Below, in pieces: positions 36,501-44,320 of a DNA stretch of 64,000 bases. Source of the DNA: Paenibacillus sp. FSL H7-0737 (GTDB lineage: Bacteria > Bacillota > Bacilli > Paenibacillales > Paenibacillaceae); contig NZ_CP009279.1 of the NCBI RefSeq assembly GCF_000758545.1, positions 1,674,001 to 1,738,000 on the forward strand. The letters run 5' to 3'. Numbering within the stretch: position 1 is the first letter of the stretch; each line of letters begins with the position of its first letter. The position numbers and the translations under genes were made by a program. The notes under the pieces are model-generated. The model searched no databases and was not told where the DNA came from. It worked only from the letters and a program-made list of their open reading frames with translations.

Positions 36501-38354
36501 ATCTTCTTCCTTGGTGAAGCCGGAATAAATTACGGTATTTCCATAGGTATAAGGACCTTCAATATTTTGTGAAGTGGCAAAGCCAATCGCTGAGCGGATG
36601 TAAGTGGAAGAAGCACTGTAATACATCATGTAAGCGCCAGTGGTTCCGTCCGCATTCTTATAATCCTCATTCCAGAAAACGTCTGGAGCCCATATGGAGA
36701 ACCCGCCTTTACTGTCAGAATCGTTCTCTCCAGCCCATTTAAAGGATTCTGCCAGATTCGCGGAAAGATCACCAAAGAGTACGTTGCCTGGTGTTGTATA
36801 ACCATTTGTGAAACGAGTCCAGTTCAGCAGATCATCCGATTTGGCCGCATCGATATGAGACCCGAATACATAATACGTTCCTTTGTCTACAGCCACTGAC
36901 GGATCATGTACAGAAACATTGGTGAGTGCTGGTGCCGTTGCTGACGGACCCGGCGTAGCAGTAGGAGTCGCTGTAGCTGTAGGAACCGGGGTAGTAGTAG
37001 GTGTAGCAACAGCGCTGCCGTCCGATCCACCAGAACCTGAACTACCAGAACCAGACGTTGCCGTAGCTGTCGGAGTAGGTGTTTCAAATTTGATTAAGTT
37101 ATTATATTTACTGTCAAAGCTAACCTTCCCGGTGCCTTGGATAGTAATCATATCGTTTATACCAAGGATAAGATTCTTGATTGCTGCACCAGCATCTACA
37201 CGCAGCTTGGCTAATTGGTTCAATGTAACTTCAGTAATATTGCCTGCGGCTAGATGTAGTGTAGGCACTCCTACCGCTCGTACCTCAGCAGAATCAAAAT
37301 TTCCTCTCAGCCTGATGATTGAATCGTTCGGGAGCGTATTCTCTATAACGACCCGGCCGAAGCCTGCTCCCGTCAAAGTAGTATCTTCCTCAAGCATTAC
37401 ACCGGAATGTACACGTACACTTGGTACGGTACTCGTTCCTTTAGTAACGACGCGGAGTTTCCCATTACGCTTATCTACAACCATGTCACCTGCATTAGAG
37501 TTACTAAGTACGATACTATTTTCGCCGCCGCCGGATACGAATATTGTTCCTTTAACAGTGACGTTATTCAGCGTGATATCACCTTCTGCAATACCTTCGG
37601 TAAGGTACAGGTTTCCGGAGATGGTGGAGTTGTTCAACTCAACACCCGGGTTAATAATTACCATATTCTGAGTGGTAATCCCCGTATAACTCCCGCTCTT
37701 AGAAGTGATTTCCCCGGCCAACTTCTCAATCATACGCAGTGCTTCCGCTCTTGTTACGGCTTTTGCGCCTTTAAAGCTGCCGTCACTATAACCATTCAAA
37801 TAACCTTCACCAAATAAAGATAATACAGCTTCTTGGCTCCATGAGGGTAAATCTTCAACATCTTTTGGTGCAGAGGTATTTGCAGAAGAATTGAGCTGGA
37901 ATAGTCTGTGCAGCATAACCGCGGCTTCTTGACGACTTACTACCTGTGTTGGTCGGAAGGTGCCATCGCTATATCCTGATACATATCCTGCAGCCGAAGC
38001 TTTCTGGATATCGCTGTAATAAGCACCTGACTCCAGTACATCCATGAAGGCGATTTCTGATTTTTCCTGCAAATTAAAGACCCGATTGATCAATGTGACC
38101 CATTCCGCGCGGGTGATCTCTTGATTAGGTTTGTAAATTCCATTTCCATAGCCTGAAATCAAGCCCTTATCCACCCAGGATTGAAAATCTTTCTGTGCCC
38201 AGTGGCCTGAATAATCGACAGCCTGTTGTTGCGTGGATGGTGGGATTGTTTTGGAATCGCTTGCAGAAGCTGCTGAAATGAATGGTGCAGGTACTAGCAG
38301 CGTGAGTGCAAGAAGTGAAGCGGTTAGCTTACGAGTTGTTTTCCTCAAATTCAT
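33600..38354 (-). CDS. Surface-anchored multidomain GH43 endo-arabinanase
   Basis: A 1584-residue exported protein. Order: signal peptide (1-32); three SLH repeats (about 48-215) for cell-wall anchoring; a beta-strand-rich segment (225-420); a Thr/Pro/Gly/Ser linker (428-473); a GH43 five-bladed propeller (475-855) with the base Asp in SVHDPSVAVD, the central Asp in NAIDPTLFYD, the acid Glu in KSGEGPYIIYD and His in ASGHNSVNYD; a small beta domain; an Ig-like domain; then LamG, BIG_2 and LamG (about 1090-1578). It should cut alpha-1,5-arabinan outside the cell to feed the importer. GGAGGATC precedes the ATG. Confidence 0.93.
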   Translation of the reverse strand: MNLRKTTRKLTASLLALTLLVPAPFISAASASDSKTIPPSTQQQAVDYSGHWAQKDFQSWVDKGLISGYGNGIYKPNQEITRAEWVTLINRVFNLQEKSEIAFMDVLESGAYYSDIQKASAAGYVSGYSDGTFRPTQVVSRQEAAVMLHRLFQLNSSANTSAPKDVEDLPSWSQEAVLSLFGEGYLNGYSDGSFKGAKAVTRAEALRMIEKLAGEITSKSGSYTGITTQNMVIINPGVELNNSTISGNLYLTEGIAEGDITLNNVTVKGTIFVSGGGENSIVLSNSNAGDMVVDKRNGKLRVVTKGTSTVPSVRVHSGVMLEEDTTLTGAGFGRVVIENTLPNDSIIRLRGNFDSAEVRAVGVPTLHLAAGNITEVTLNQLAKLRVDAGAAIKNLILGINDMITIQGTGKVSFDSKYNNLIKFETPTPTATATSGSGSSGSGGSDGSAVATPTTTPVPTATATPTATPGPSATAPALTNVSVHDPSVAVDKGTYYVFGSHIDAAKSDDLLNWTRFTNGYTTPGNVLFGDLSANLAESFKWAGENDSDSKGGFSIWAPDVFWNEDYKNADGTTGAYMMYYSASSTYIRSAIGFATSQNIEGPYTYGNTVIYSGFTKEEDYDTNSKINKKWTNTNIQKLIDNGTLEDANPDWFDAGGSYKNKTYTNAIDPTLFYDKDGKLWMTYGSWSGGIFILEIDPTTGEPKYPGKDGTTADGRLIDRYFGTHISGGMTKSGEGPYIIYDKNTGYYFLYVTYGGLASDGGYNMRQFRSMNPDGPYVDAAGQSAVLATTNDHSAIGNKVLGNFMFTNVNSDPDFQTYGYVASGHNSVNYDEETGKIFNFFHTRFPQRGETHELRVHQMFTNEDGWPLTSPHRYTGETIAAVMQEDVIGAYQFVNHGKDTSAKIKSTTAIELRSDGTITGSVTGSWELKGEYYADLLINEIENGAAVQNLYKGVFVKQWDSTRQSNVMTFTAMSNKGVTVWGSQIELLSTDQIVSNVKDSLSLGNTSKVYKDLTLPTEDVRGTVITWSSSNEAVVGNDGSVVRPEKGLGNATIELTATIALGESTATKTFTIIVMELTGNILEDGLVAAYDFEGDLSENGDRTDKGTITGNRINNTGGNITYETGEVGLAAKFDGSSGIRLPNGLIKGNTYTIGMWLNPQELTQFTTAFFGATTDTNWISLLPYGNGGATTRMWFGSQTFHDAEAGMQIPVNQWSHIAFTYDAGTVKLYVNGVLKYTGKGFTDVFNSADTVFALGVNYWDIPYKGLIDNLRIYESALSAEAVDLLVNGEPDSNIKVSTITIRDAEMDVAVGNTFTPQVKVLPTNAGNKKLTWSSSDPSAVTVDATTGTVTALTVGGEAVITATAADGSGVSADYKVNVTDGKVAYYAFDGNLDDSLQLVGTGQVTGIKIEAPTVGNITYGNGITNQAAVFDGVSGIRLPNGLIDSNTYTVSMWLNPEQLTDATTTFFGAASINSWISFVPQNGAGKTLLWSGEAWYDAVSAMKIPENKWTHVAFTVNNGTVKVYLDGVEQFSGEGFPNVFKNKNGVFTLGVNYWDVPYKGMIDELKIYSRALKSDEILTEYNSNVN

Positions 38355-38398
38355 GATCCTCCGATTCTATTGATTAGAGATTGCGGCGGTACGAAAAA

Positions 38399-38437
38399 TG
38401 TAAAACGCTTACAATAGAGCTACTAAAAAAACGTTTT
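38399..38437 (-). promoter_or_regulatory. cre-like palindrome upstream of the arabinanase
   Basis: TGTAAAACGCTTACA at 38399 is a near-palindrome like catabolite-responsive elements but one base longer between half-sites, and AAAAACGTTTTT at about 38427 is a second palindrome. Both lie upstream of the arabinanase start, fitting catabolite or LacI-type control. No clear -35/-10 pair was chosen. Confidence 0.4.
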
Positions 38438-38701
38438 TCACAAATCAAAATGGATTTGTTTTATGTTTATACAAACCATATCGTGGAGAACGTTTTATAT
38501 TGATCTCATTTTAAGCATGATATTAGCATATAGTCAAATAGAAATTTATGAAACAATGAATCTATTTATATTTTTATTAACAAAAGGTAGTTGGGTTTGG
38601 ATAGCGTATGAAAAGTACTGCAGATTACTACTGGAGTTGTGGAAAGTGAAAGAAGGTGGGAAATGTGGGCGATAAAGAGATGGATAGGGGAAAGTGATAA
38701 C

Positions 38702-38780
38702 TGGTTCATATCACAGTACAGATAGGGGGGGCTAATGAAGAATAAATACTAATTAGTTGTTCGCCCCCATGAAAGAACCA
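38702..38780. other. 79-base nested hairpin downstream of regulator copy 2
   Basis: Nested pairs TGGTTC/GAACCA (38702, 38775), GGGGGC/GCCCCC (38727, 38763) and CTAAT/ATTAG (38732, 38752) form one extended hairpin. It lies 30 bases past the stop of the minus-strand regulator and may end or protect its transcript. It lacks a T run. The rest of the 38355-38809 gap holds no supported gene. Confidence 0.5.
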
Positions 38781-38809
38781 ACTTTGATACATTTGCATAC
38801 TAGAAGATT

Positions 38810-39715
38810 TTAAAGGTAATACATTTTGAACATGATATCTTGATCATGATTTCCGAATTTTTTTCCGAAAATTGTTGCGCCTCCGACGTGTTTTGCATCT
38901 TCCTTCACTTCGATCCGGAAAGTCCATCGGTCACAGGTCGTATCTAAATCCTCAATCGAAACGGAAGACATGGGGTCACCGTCAATGTATGTTCCATTGT
39001 GATTAGTAATTCTAATCGTTTTTAGTAATCCATACTGGTTAATATTGTGCGGCCACCACTCAGGTGTGAATTTACCTCTTGCATCAGCAAAATCTCCAGG
39101 GCTTGTCCAAGTACCTAATTCCAAGCCGTTCAATGAAAAGGTGATGTCTGAAGGCCATACGTCATTGGCAAATGGAAATTCGGAAGAAAGCTCTAAGCTA
39201 ATTTCAAATTGCTGCAAGGTTTCATCTTTTTTTAGAAAATTGGCAATGTTGTATTGAACATAACCTTGGGTAAACCATAGAATCTCTGCATCGACTCTTT
39301 TAGAATCCATGAAATACTTAGGTTCGTCTACTCTGCCGATAAACTCTTTCTCTGTGGCAAGTCCGCATGTAGGCTTCAGATCATAATCCGTATAATGACC
39401 AATCGGCACCGATGTCTCATAGGAGGCAAAGGAATGAAAGATTTTTTTAGGGAAGTTGATCTCAATATGGTCGACTCTAAGAATTGAGATTTTTTGCATT
39501 CCGGATTTACCAGGAACTTTTTCTGTTTTTATGATTCCTGCATCTTCTAACTTTTTAATGTGTTTTGTTACGATGGGACTGCTTATTTTAAGTTCTTCTG
39601 CCAAATCTTTGATGTTCATCTTATTTTTGGAGAGTAACTGAATGATTTTTATTCGTACTTCACTTGCCAAGGCTTCATAAACAACGAGAGAGGACTTGTC
39701 TATTTCCAATTGCAT
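38810..39715 (-). CDS. ArsR-like regulator with beta-rich C-terminal domain (arabinan locus, copy 2)
   Basis: A 301-residue paralogue of the regulator ending at 33427, with the same layout: ArsR-type helix-turn-helix (YEALASEVRIKIIQLLSKNK, LAEELKISSPIVTKHIKKLE) and the same C-terminal blocks (GHYTDYDLKPTCGLATEKE, WPSDITFSLNGLELGTWTS, GGATIFGKKFGNHDQDI). The two align almost without gaps. ATG 39715 is chosen because it aligns with the other copy's start; the frame opens at a TTG six codons earlier. It diverges from the arabino-oligosaccharide importer and is the likely regulator of it. Confidence 0.85.
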   Translation of the reverse strand: MQLEIDKSSLVVYEALASEVRIKIIQLLSKNKMNIKDLAEELKISSPIVTKHIKKLEDAGIIKTEKVPGKSGMQKISILRVDHIEINFPKKIFHSFASYETSVPIGHYTDYDLKPTCGLATEKEFIGRVDEPKYFMDSKRVDAEILWFTQGYVQYNIANFLKKDETLQQFEISLELSSEFPFANDVWPSDITFSLNGLELGTWTSPGDFADARGKFTPEWWPHNINQYGLLKTIRITNHNGTYIDGDPMSSVSIEDLDTTCDRWTFRIEVKEDAKHVGGATIFGKKFGNHDQDIMFKMYYL

Positions 39716-39884
39716 TTTATCCACTTCTTTCAAAGTAATTTCATATACTGTAAAGTTTATTAATCTCTATATAAAGTAACACGAAAGGTAACTGAAGTAA
39801 ATAATATATCGCTTTCATCTCGTCTTAATGAACTAAAAGGTTAACTAAGTTTTAAAAAAATCTATTAAGTTTATTTAAAAGTTA

Positions 39885-39929
39885 TTGACTACGCTTTCAA
39901 AGCGACTGTATACTAAGTTTAAGTTAATC
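39885..39929 (+). promoter_or_regulatory. Promoter of the arabino-oligosaccharide importer with two operator-like sites
   Basis: TTGACT (39885-39890), 18 bases and TATACT (39909-39914). A perfect palindrome CGCTTTCAAAGCG (39892-39904) fills the spacer, resembling a LacI-family or cre-type operator. AAGTTTAAGTTAATCG directly after the -10 box contains the AGTTAAT element also found at the GH51 and regulator promoters. Confidence 0.7.
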
Positions 39930-39990
39930 GTTTCCAACAAAGTTAATGTGAATGATTATCTTAACATTACAGCTGCAGGGGGAGAGAGTA

Positions 39991-41235
39991 ATGAAAAAGA
40001 AATTTGGAGTAGTATTAGCAACGGTTCTAATGTTAACGACAGTGTTAGCAGGATGTGGTGGTAAAGATGATAGTAAGACGATTACGTTCTGGACACCGCT
40101 GACTGGTGATGATGGTGCTTATATGGATCAAATCGTTAAAGAGTACAATGCAACGAATCCAGAGATTAAAGTGAAGCACGTTATTACAGCTGATATGTAC
40201 ACGAAAATTTCTACCGTTTTGGCTTCCAGCAAAGGTGTTCCTGATTTAGCAATTATCCACGCTGACCGTGTTCCTGGGTTTGTTAAGCAAGGTGTCTTAG
40301 AACCCATGCAAGATACTGTATTGCCGGCACAACCTGAACTAAAAGCTGAAAATTACTTACCACAAGCTTGGAACACTGGTAACATCGACGGAACACAATA
40401 CACAGTACCTCTTGATATCCACAGTAACGTAATGTATTACAATAAAGATTTGCTCAAGAAATATAATGCTGAATCTTTCTTGGATGATAACGTTGTTACG
40501 ATTGATGAAATGCTTTCCTTACAAGGTAAATTGGATGAAGGCGACTATGTAGTTAATGATGCCTTGCTCGGATGGGTTATCCTGGCTCAAATTCAAAACT
40601 TGGGCGGAGATATTCAGGTGGACGGCAAACCGGCTGTTAACTCCCCAGTATTTAAACAAGCCTTTGAAGATGTTAAGAAAATTGCTGATGCTGGTTTGAT
40701 GACTCCATTTGGTGAAGACGGTTACTTGATGTTCCAATCCCAAAACGTACTCTTCTCCACAGACGGAACTTGGAGTTCTACCGCACATGCTGGAGTTGAA
40801 GGCTTGAACTTTGGTGTGACTAACATTTATTCTCCAACCGCTGATAAATTCACGAATAGATCTTCTTCTCACTTGTTCGCTATGCTTAAGAACGATAAGA
40901 GAACAGATGAAAAAGAAGTAGGGATTGCTAACTTCTTAGAATATGTGCGTACAAACTCAATGGAATGGGCAAAAGCTGGTCAAAACGTCGCAAGTAACGT
41001 AGTTAACCAAAGTCCGGAATACCAAAACTACATGCAATCCTTCTTTACTTCTAATGAAAAAGAAATTGAATCCCTTTACATTTACACATATGAGTACTAC
41101 CCATACATTGCAGAAGCAGTAGATACTTATTGCGCAGATATCGTTCGCGGTAACGTTGATTTAGATGAGACCTTGGCAACCATGCAGAAGTTTGTAGAAG
41201 ATAAGATCGCAGAAAGCAGCAGTGCAGCGAAATAA
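39991..41235 (+). CDS. Arabino-oligosaccharide-binding lipoprotein (ABC importer)
   Basis: A 414-residue extracellular binding protein. Residues 1-22 are a lipoprotein signal with the lipobox VLAGCGG; the mature protein is a MalE/AraN-type solute-binding fold (ITFWTPLTGDDGAYMDQIVK). ATG 39991 is chosen over an earlier frame start because GGGGGAGAG lies just before it. Together with the next two permeases it should import arabinan fragments made by the surface arabinanase. The ligand is inferred from neighbours. Confidence 0.92.
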   Translation: MKKKFGVVLATVLMLTTVLAGCGGKDDSKTITFWTPLTGDDGAYMDQIVKEYNATNPEIKVKHVITADMYTKISTVLASSKGVPDLAIIHADRVPGFVKQGVLEPMQDTVLPAQPELKAENYLPQAWNTGNIDGTQYTVPLDIHSNVMYYNKDLLKKYNAESFLDDNVVTIDEMLSLQGKLDEGDYVVNDALLGWVILAQIQNLGGDIQVDGKPAVNSPVFKQAFEDVKKIADAGLMTPFGEDGYLMFQSQNVLFSTDGTWSSTAHAGVEGLNFGVTNIYSPTADKFTNRSSSHLFAMLKNDKRTDEKEVGIANFLEYVRTNSMEWAKAGQNVASNVVNQSPEYQNYMQSFFTSNEKEIESLYIYTYEYYPYIAEAVDTYCADIVRGNVDLDETLATMQKFVEDKIAESSSAAK

Positions 41236-41314
41236 AGCGAAATAGAATAGATTGTACGAAGTAATGTGCCGTATATTGGTGCATTACTTTGTGCAAAAGG
41301 AGAAATGAAATCCT

Positions 41315-42193
41315 ATGAAAAAGAAAATAAACTGGGCACCTGCCTTCTTTGTAGGTCCGCACGTCATTTTGTTTGCTGTCTTCATTTTATTGCCAACGAT
41401 TTATGGGATTTATGCTTCATTTACAAAGTGGAATTTAATGAGTGACCCGGTATGGGTAGGCTTTGATAACTATAAGGCCATTCTTTTTGATGGCAAATCA
41501 ACGTTTCATACTCAATTTTTCAGAGGTCTGAAAAATACTTTGATCTTTGTGGGTCTCTCTGTTCCATTATTAATAGTTATCCCATTAATGGTTGCTGTTG
41601 CACTAGAACATAAAAAAGTTAAAATGAAGAGCTTAATTCAATCTATTCTTTATATTCCGGGCTTGATTTCGATTTCTGCGGCTGCACTAATCTGGCTTTT
41701 GATCTTTAATAAGCAATTAGGGATTACTGGTAATCTATTCGGATCACAAATTGCTTGGCCTGCAAATCAGCCGTATGCGTGGATTATCATCATTGTAATC
41801 ACACTATGGGGCGGTATTGGGGGCAACATGATTATTTATCGTGCTTCCTTAAGTGGCGTTGCGCAAGAATTATATGAATCAGCCGAGCTCGATGGTGCGG
41901 GTTCAATTAAAAGATTCACAAGTATCACCTTGCCATCTATTCGTTTTCCATTAATCTATACCTTTGTTATGACAACTGCCGGAGCCTTCAATGTATTCGG
42001 CCAACCGTTAATGATGACTGATGGCGGGCCTCGACAAAGTACACACGTACTCATGATGTATATTCGTCAATTAGCTTTCGGAAACGGTGAATCCATTGCA
42101 GGGATGGCATCGGCGATGGCAGTGTTATTGGGATTAGTAATCTTGGTGATCTCAGCGCTGCAATATTATGTAATGAACCGAAATGCTACATAA
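41315..42193 (+). CDS. Arabino-oligosaccharide ABC permease (first subunit)
   Basis: A 292-residue CUT1 permease of the MalF/AraP type with six predicted spans, the first at about residues 7-29. The EAA loop for contact with the ATPase is QELYESAELDGAGSIKRFTS near residue 190. AAAGGAG precedes the ATG. As in the other importer of this window no ATPase gene accompanies it. Confidence 0.93.
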   Translation: MKKKINWAPAFFVGPHVILFAVFILLPTIYGIYASFTKWNLMSDPVWVGFDNYKAILFDGKSTFHTQFFRGLKNTLIFVGLSVPLLIVIPLMVAVALEHKKVKMKSLIQSILYIPGLISISAAALIWLLIFNKQLGITGNLFGSQIAWPANQPYAWIIIIVITLWGGIGGNMIIYRASLSGVAQELYESAELDGAGSIKRFTSITLPSIRFPLIYTFVMTTAGAFNVFGQPLMMTDGGPRQSTHVLMMYIRQLAFGNGESIAGMASAMAVLLGLVILVISALQYYVMNRNAT

Positions 42194-42247
42194 GGTTCTA
42201 GGGAACTAATTGATTAACAAGGAAATGGAAAAGGTAGGTGTACTATA

Positions 42248-43159
42248 ATGTCAAATCAGGCGGTAAATGGCCTAGATAATCGTCCAGTTGTAAATAGAAC
42301 AGGCAAAGTAAAAGGATCATCCAATGTTAGTATTTCAAAATATGTATCATATGCTTTTTTGCTTATCCTTTGTGTGATTTGGATTATTCCAGTAATATTC
42401 GGGATTTCCACGTCTTTTAGATCACAAACGGAAGTGGTTTCCTCAGGCTTTAGACTATTTCCTGAAACATGGGTTTTTGAGAACTATGTTACGATTCTGA
42501 ACAATACTTCTACAGCCCCAATTCTACGTTGGTTAGGCAATTCATTGTTTATCGCTACAACCCACACGATCCTGGTCGTTATTGTGATTTCGATTACAGG
42601 CTTTGGTTATACCCGTATTAACTTTAAAGGAAGAGACACACTGTTCTTTACTTTGCTTGGGATCTCCTTTTTCCCGGGTGTAGTTAACTTAATTCCTTCT
42701 TATAAAATTATCGATTCCTTAGGCTGGGTGAACACTTCTTGGGCAATGATCATTCCCGGTCTTGCGGGTATGGGGAATATCTTCTTGGTCAGACAGTTTA
42801 TGAACGGTATCCCAAAAGAATTAGATGAGTCTGCAAAAGTTGATGGTGCAAGTGACTTTAGAATTTTCGCGCAAATTATATTGCCGTTAGTTAAGCCGAT
42901 TCTGATTGTTTGCGGATTGTTCTCCTTTACGGGATCTTGGAATGACTTCCTCTGGCCGGTTATCGTGTACACAGATGTAGACAAAATGCCAGTCACAGCT
43001 GGGTTGCTCTTGCTACAAGATATCTACGGAAACTATCGTATGATCGGGCAATTAATGGGGTCGGCAATCTTGGCGATCGTTCCAACCCTGCTGTTATTTA
43101 TATTTGCTCAAAAATACTTCGTTCAATCTATTAACTTGAATTCAGGTATTAAAGGGTAG
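42248..43159 (+). CDS. Arabino-oligosaccharide ABC permease (second subunit)
   Basis: A 303-residue CUT1 permease of the MalG/AraQ type. A 30-residue cytosolic N-terminus precedes the first span (about 33-53). The EAA loop reads KELDESAKVDGASDFRIFAQ near residue 200, and the protein ends SINLNSGIKG, the usual terminus for this subunit. It starts 55 bases after the first permease. Confidence 0.93.
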   Translation: MSNQAVNGLDNRPVVNRTGKVKGSSNVSISKYVSYAFLLILCVIWIIPVIFGISTSFRSQTEVVSSGFRLFPETWVFENYVTILNNTSTAPILRWLGNSLFIATTHTILVVIVISITGFGYTRINFKGRDTLFFTLLGISFFPGVVNLIPSYKIIDSLGWVNTSWAMIIPGLAGMGNIFLVRQFMNGIPKELDESAKVDGASDFRIFAQIILPLVKPILIVCGLFSFTGSWNDFLWPVIVYTDVDKMPVTAGLLLLQDIYGNYRMIGQLMGSAILAIVPTLLLFIFAQKYFVQSINLNSGIKG

Positions 43160-43262
43160 ATCAAATGAACATAGCTTAAATACACCTTGCCTTCTTATAA
43201 GGAATGGTGTGTTTTGGTGACCCATAAAATTAAAAATAAAGAGAGATATAGGAGTTGTCATC

Positions 43263-44225
43263 ATGAGAGAATTCAATGCGAAAAATCCGCTTATTGAGCA
43301 AAGGGCAGATCCATGGATCTATAAACATACTGATGGTTATTATTATTTCATAGCTTCGGTTCCGGAGTTTGATAGAATCGAGCTTCGTCGTTCTGAATCC
43401 ATTCAGGGATTAGCTGAGGCTGAGGGTAAGACCATTTGGGTTAAGCATGAAACAGGCTTAATGAGTGCCAATATTTGGGCGCCCGAGATTCATTATATTG
43501 ATGGAAAATGGTACGTGTATTTTGCAGCTGCACATACCTCCGATACGAAAGATGGCTTATTTGATCATCGCATGTTTGCCATAGAAAACTCATCCGTAAA
43601 TCCATTAGAAGGGGAGTGGGTGGAAAAGGGTCAAATCAAAACGAAATGGGAATCCTTTGCCCTGGATGCAACCACTTTTGAACACAGAGGGGTTAGATAC
43701 TACGTATGGGCACAAAAGGATCCTGATATCCCTGGTAATTCTAATATGTATATCTCTGAAATGGAAAATCCTTGGACGTTAAAAGGAGAGCAGGTGTGCA
43801 TCACCACGCCTGAATATGATTGGGAAAAAATCGGCTTCCTGGTGAATGAGGGTGCGGCAGTTCTTAAGCGGAATGGACGTATTTTCATGACTTTCTCGGC
43901 AAGTGCAACAGATCATAACTACTGTATGGGGTTGTTAACCGCTGATGAGGATAGTGATTTACTGGATCCGAAATCATGGGTCAAAACACCAGAACCTGTG
44001 TTTACAACTTCTGAAGAAAACGGTCAATATGGACCGGGACATAATAGCTTTACAGTCTCAGAAGATGGCAAACAGGATATCCTAGTGTTCCATGCTAGAA
44101 GCTATAAGGAAATTGTGGGAGACCCATTATATGATCCTAATCGGCACGCGCGTGTGCAAGTGATCCAGTGGAATGAAGATGGAACGCCAAACTTTGGTGT
44201 CCCTAGACCGGATACGAAATCTTAA
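43263..44225 (+). CDS. Cytoplasmic GH43 exo-acting arabinofuranosidase-type enzyme
   Basis: A 320-residue single-domain GH43 enzyme without a signal peptide. The family's acidic residues are visible: the base Asp15 region in IEQRADPWIYK, Asp in FALDATTFEHRG near residue 140 and the acid Glu in FLVNEGAAVLKRNG near 197. It resembles enzymes that release arabinose from the end of alpha-1,5-arabino-oligosaccharides, fitting its place as the last gene behind the importer. A related beta-xylosidase activity cannot be excluded from sequence alone. Confidence 0.88.
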   Translation: MREFNAKNPLIEQRADPWIYKHTDGYYYFIASVPEFDRIELRRSESIQGLAEAEGKTIWVKHETGLMSANIWAPEIHYIDGKWYVYFAAAHTSDTKDGLFDHRMFAIENSSVNPLEGEWVEKGQIKTKWESFALDATTFEHRGVRYYVWAQKDPDIPGNSNMYISEMENPWTLKGEQVCITTPEYDWEKIGFLVNEGAAVLKRNGRIFMTFSASATDHNYCMGLLTADEDSDLLDPKSWVKTPEPVFTTSEENGQYGPGHNSFTVSEDGKQDILVFHARSYKEIVGDPLYDPNRHARVQVIQWNEDGTPNFGVPRPDTKS

Positions 44226-44277
44226 AATAATGCTTCTCTAGTGTGAAGAAGCTTATTATATTCTTCTATATGAAAGA

Positions 44278-44314
44278 GGGACGCTCCAGTAGCCACATGC
44301 TATTGGAGCGTCCC
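44278..44314. terminator. Strong bidirectional terminator
   Basis: GGGACGCTCCAGTAG and its near-complement enclose a seven-base loop, 15 bp in all, between the GH43 gene and the convergent ABC-2 permease gene. A weaker AAGCTTATT-type hairpin lies just before it at about 44226-44260. Confidence 0.9.
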
Positions 44315-44320
44315 TTAATC

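Noticed and set aside
38463-38675. A 70-residue hydrophobic open frame upstream of the arabinanase
   Set aside because: No ribosome site, no recognisable family, and it overlaps the likely control region of the arabinanase.
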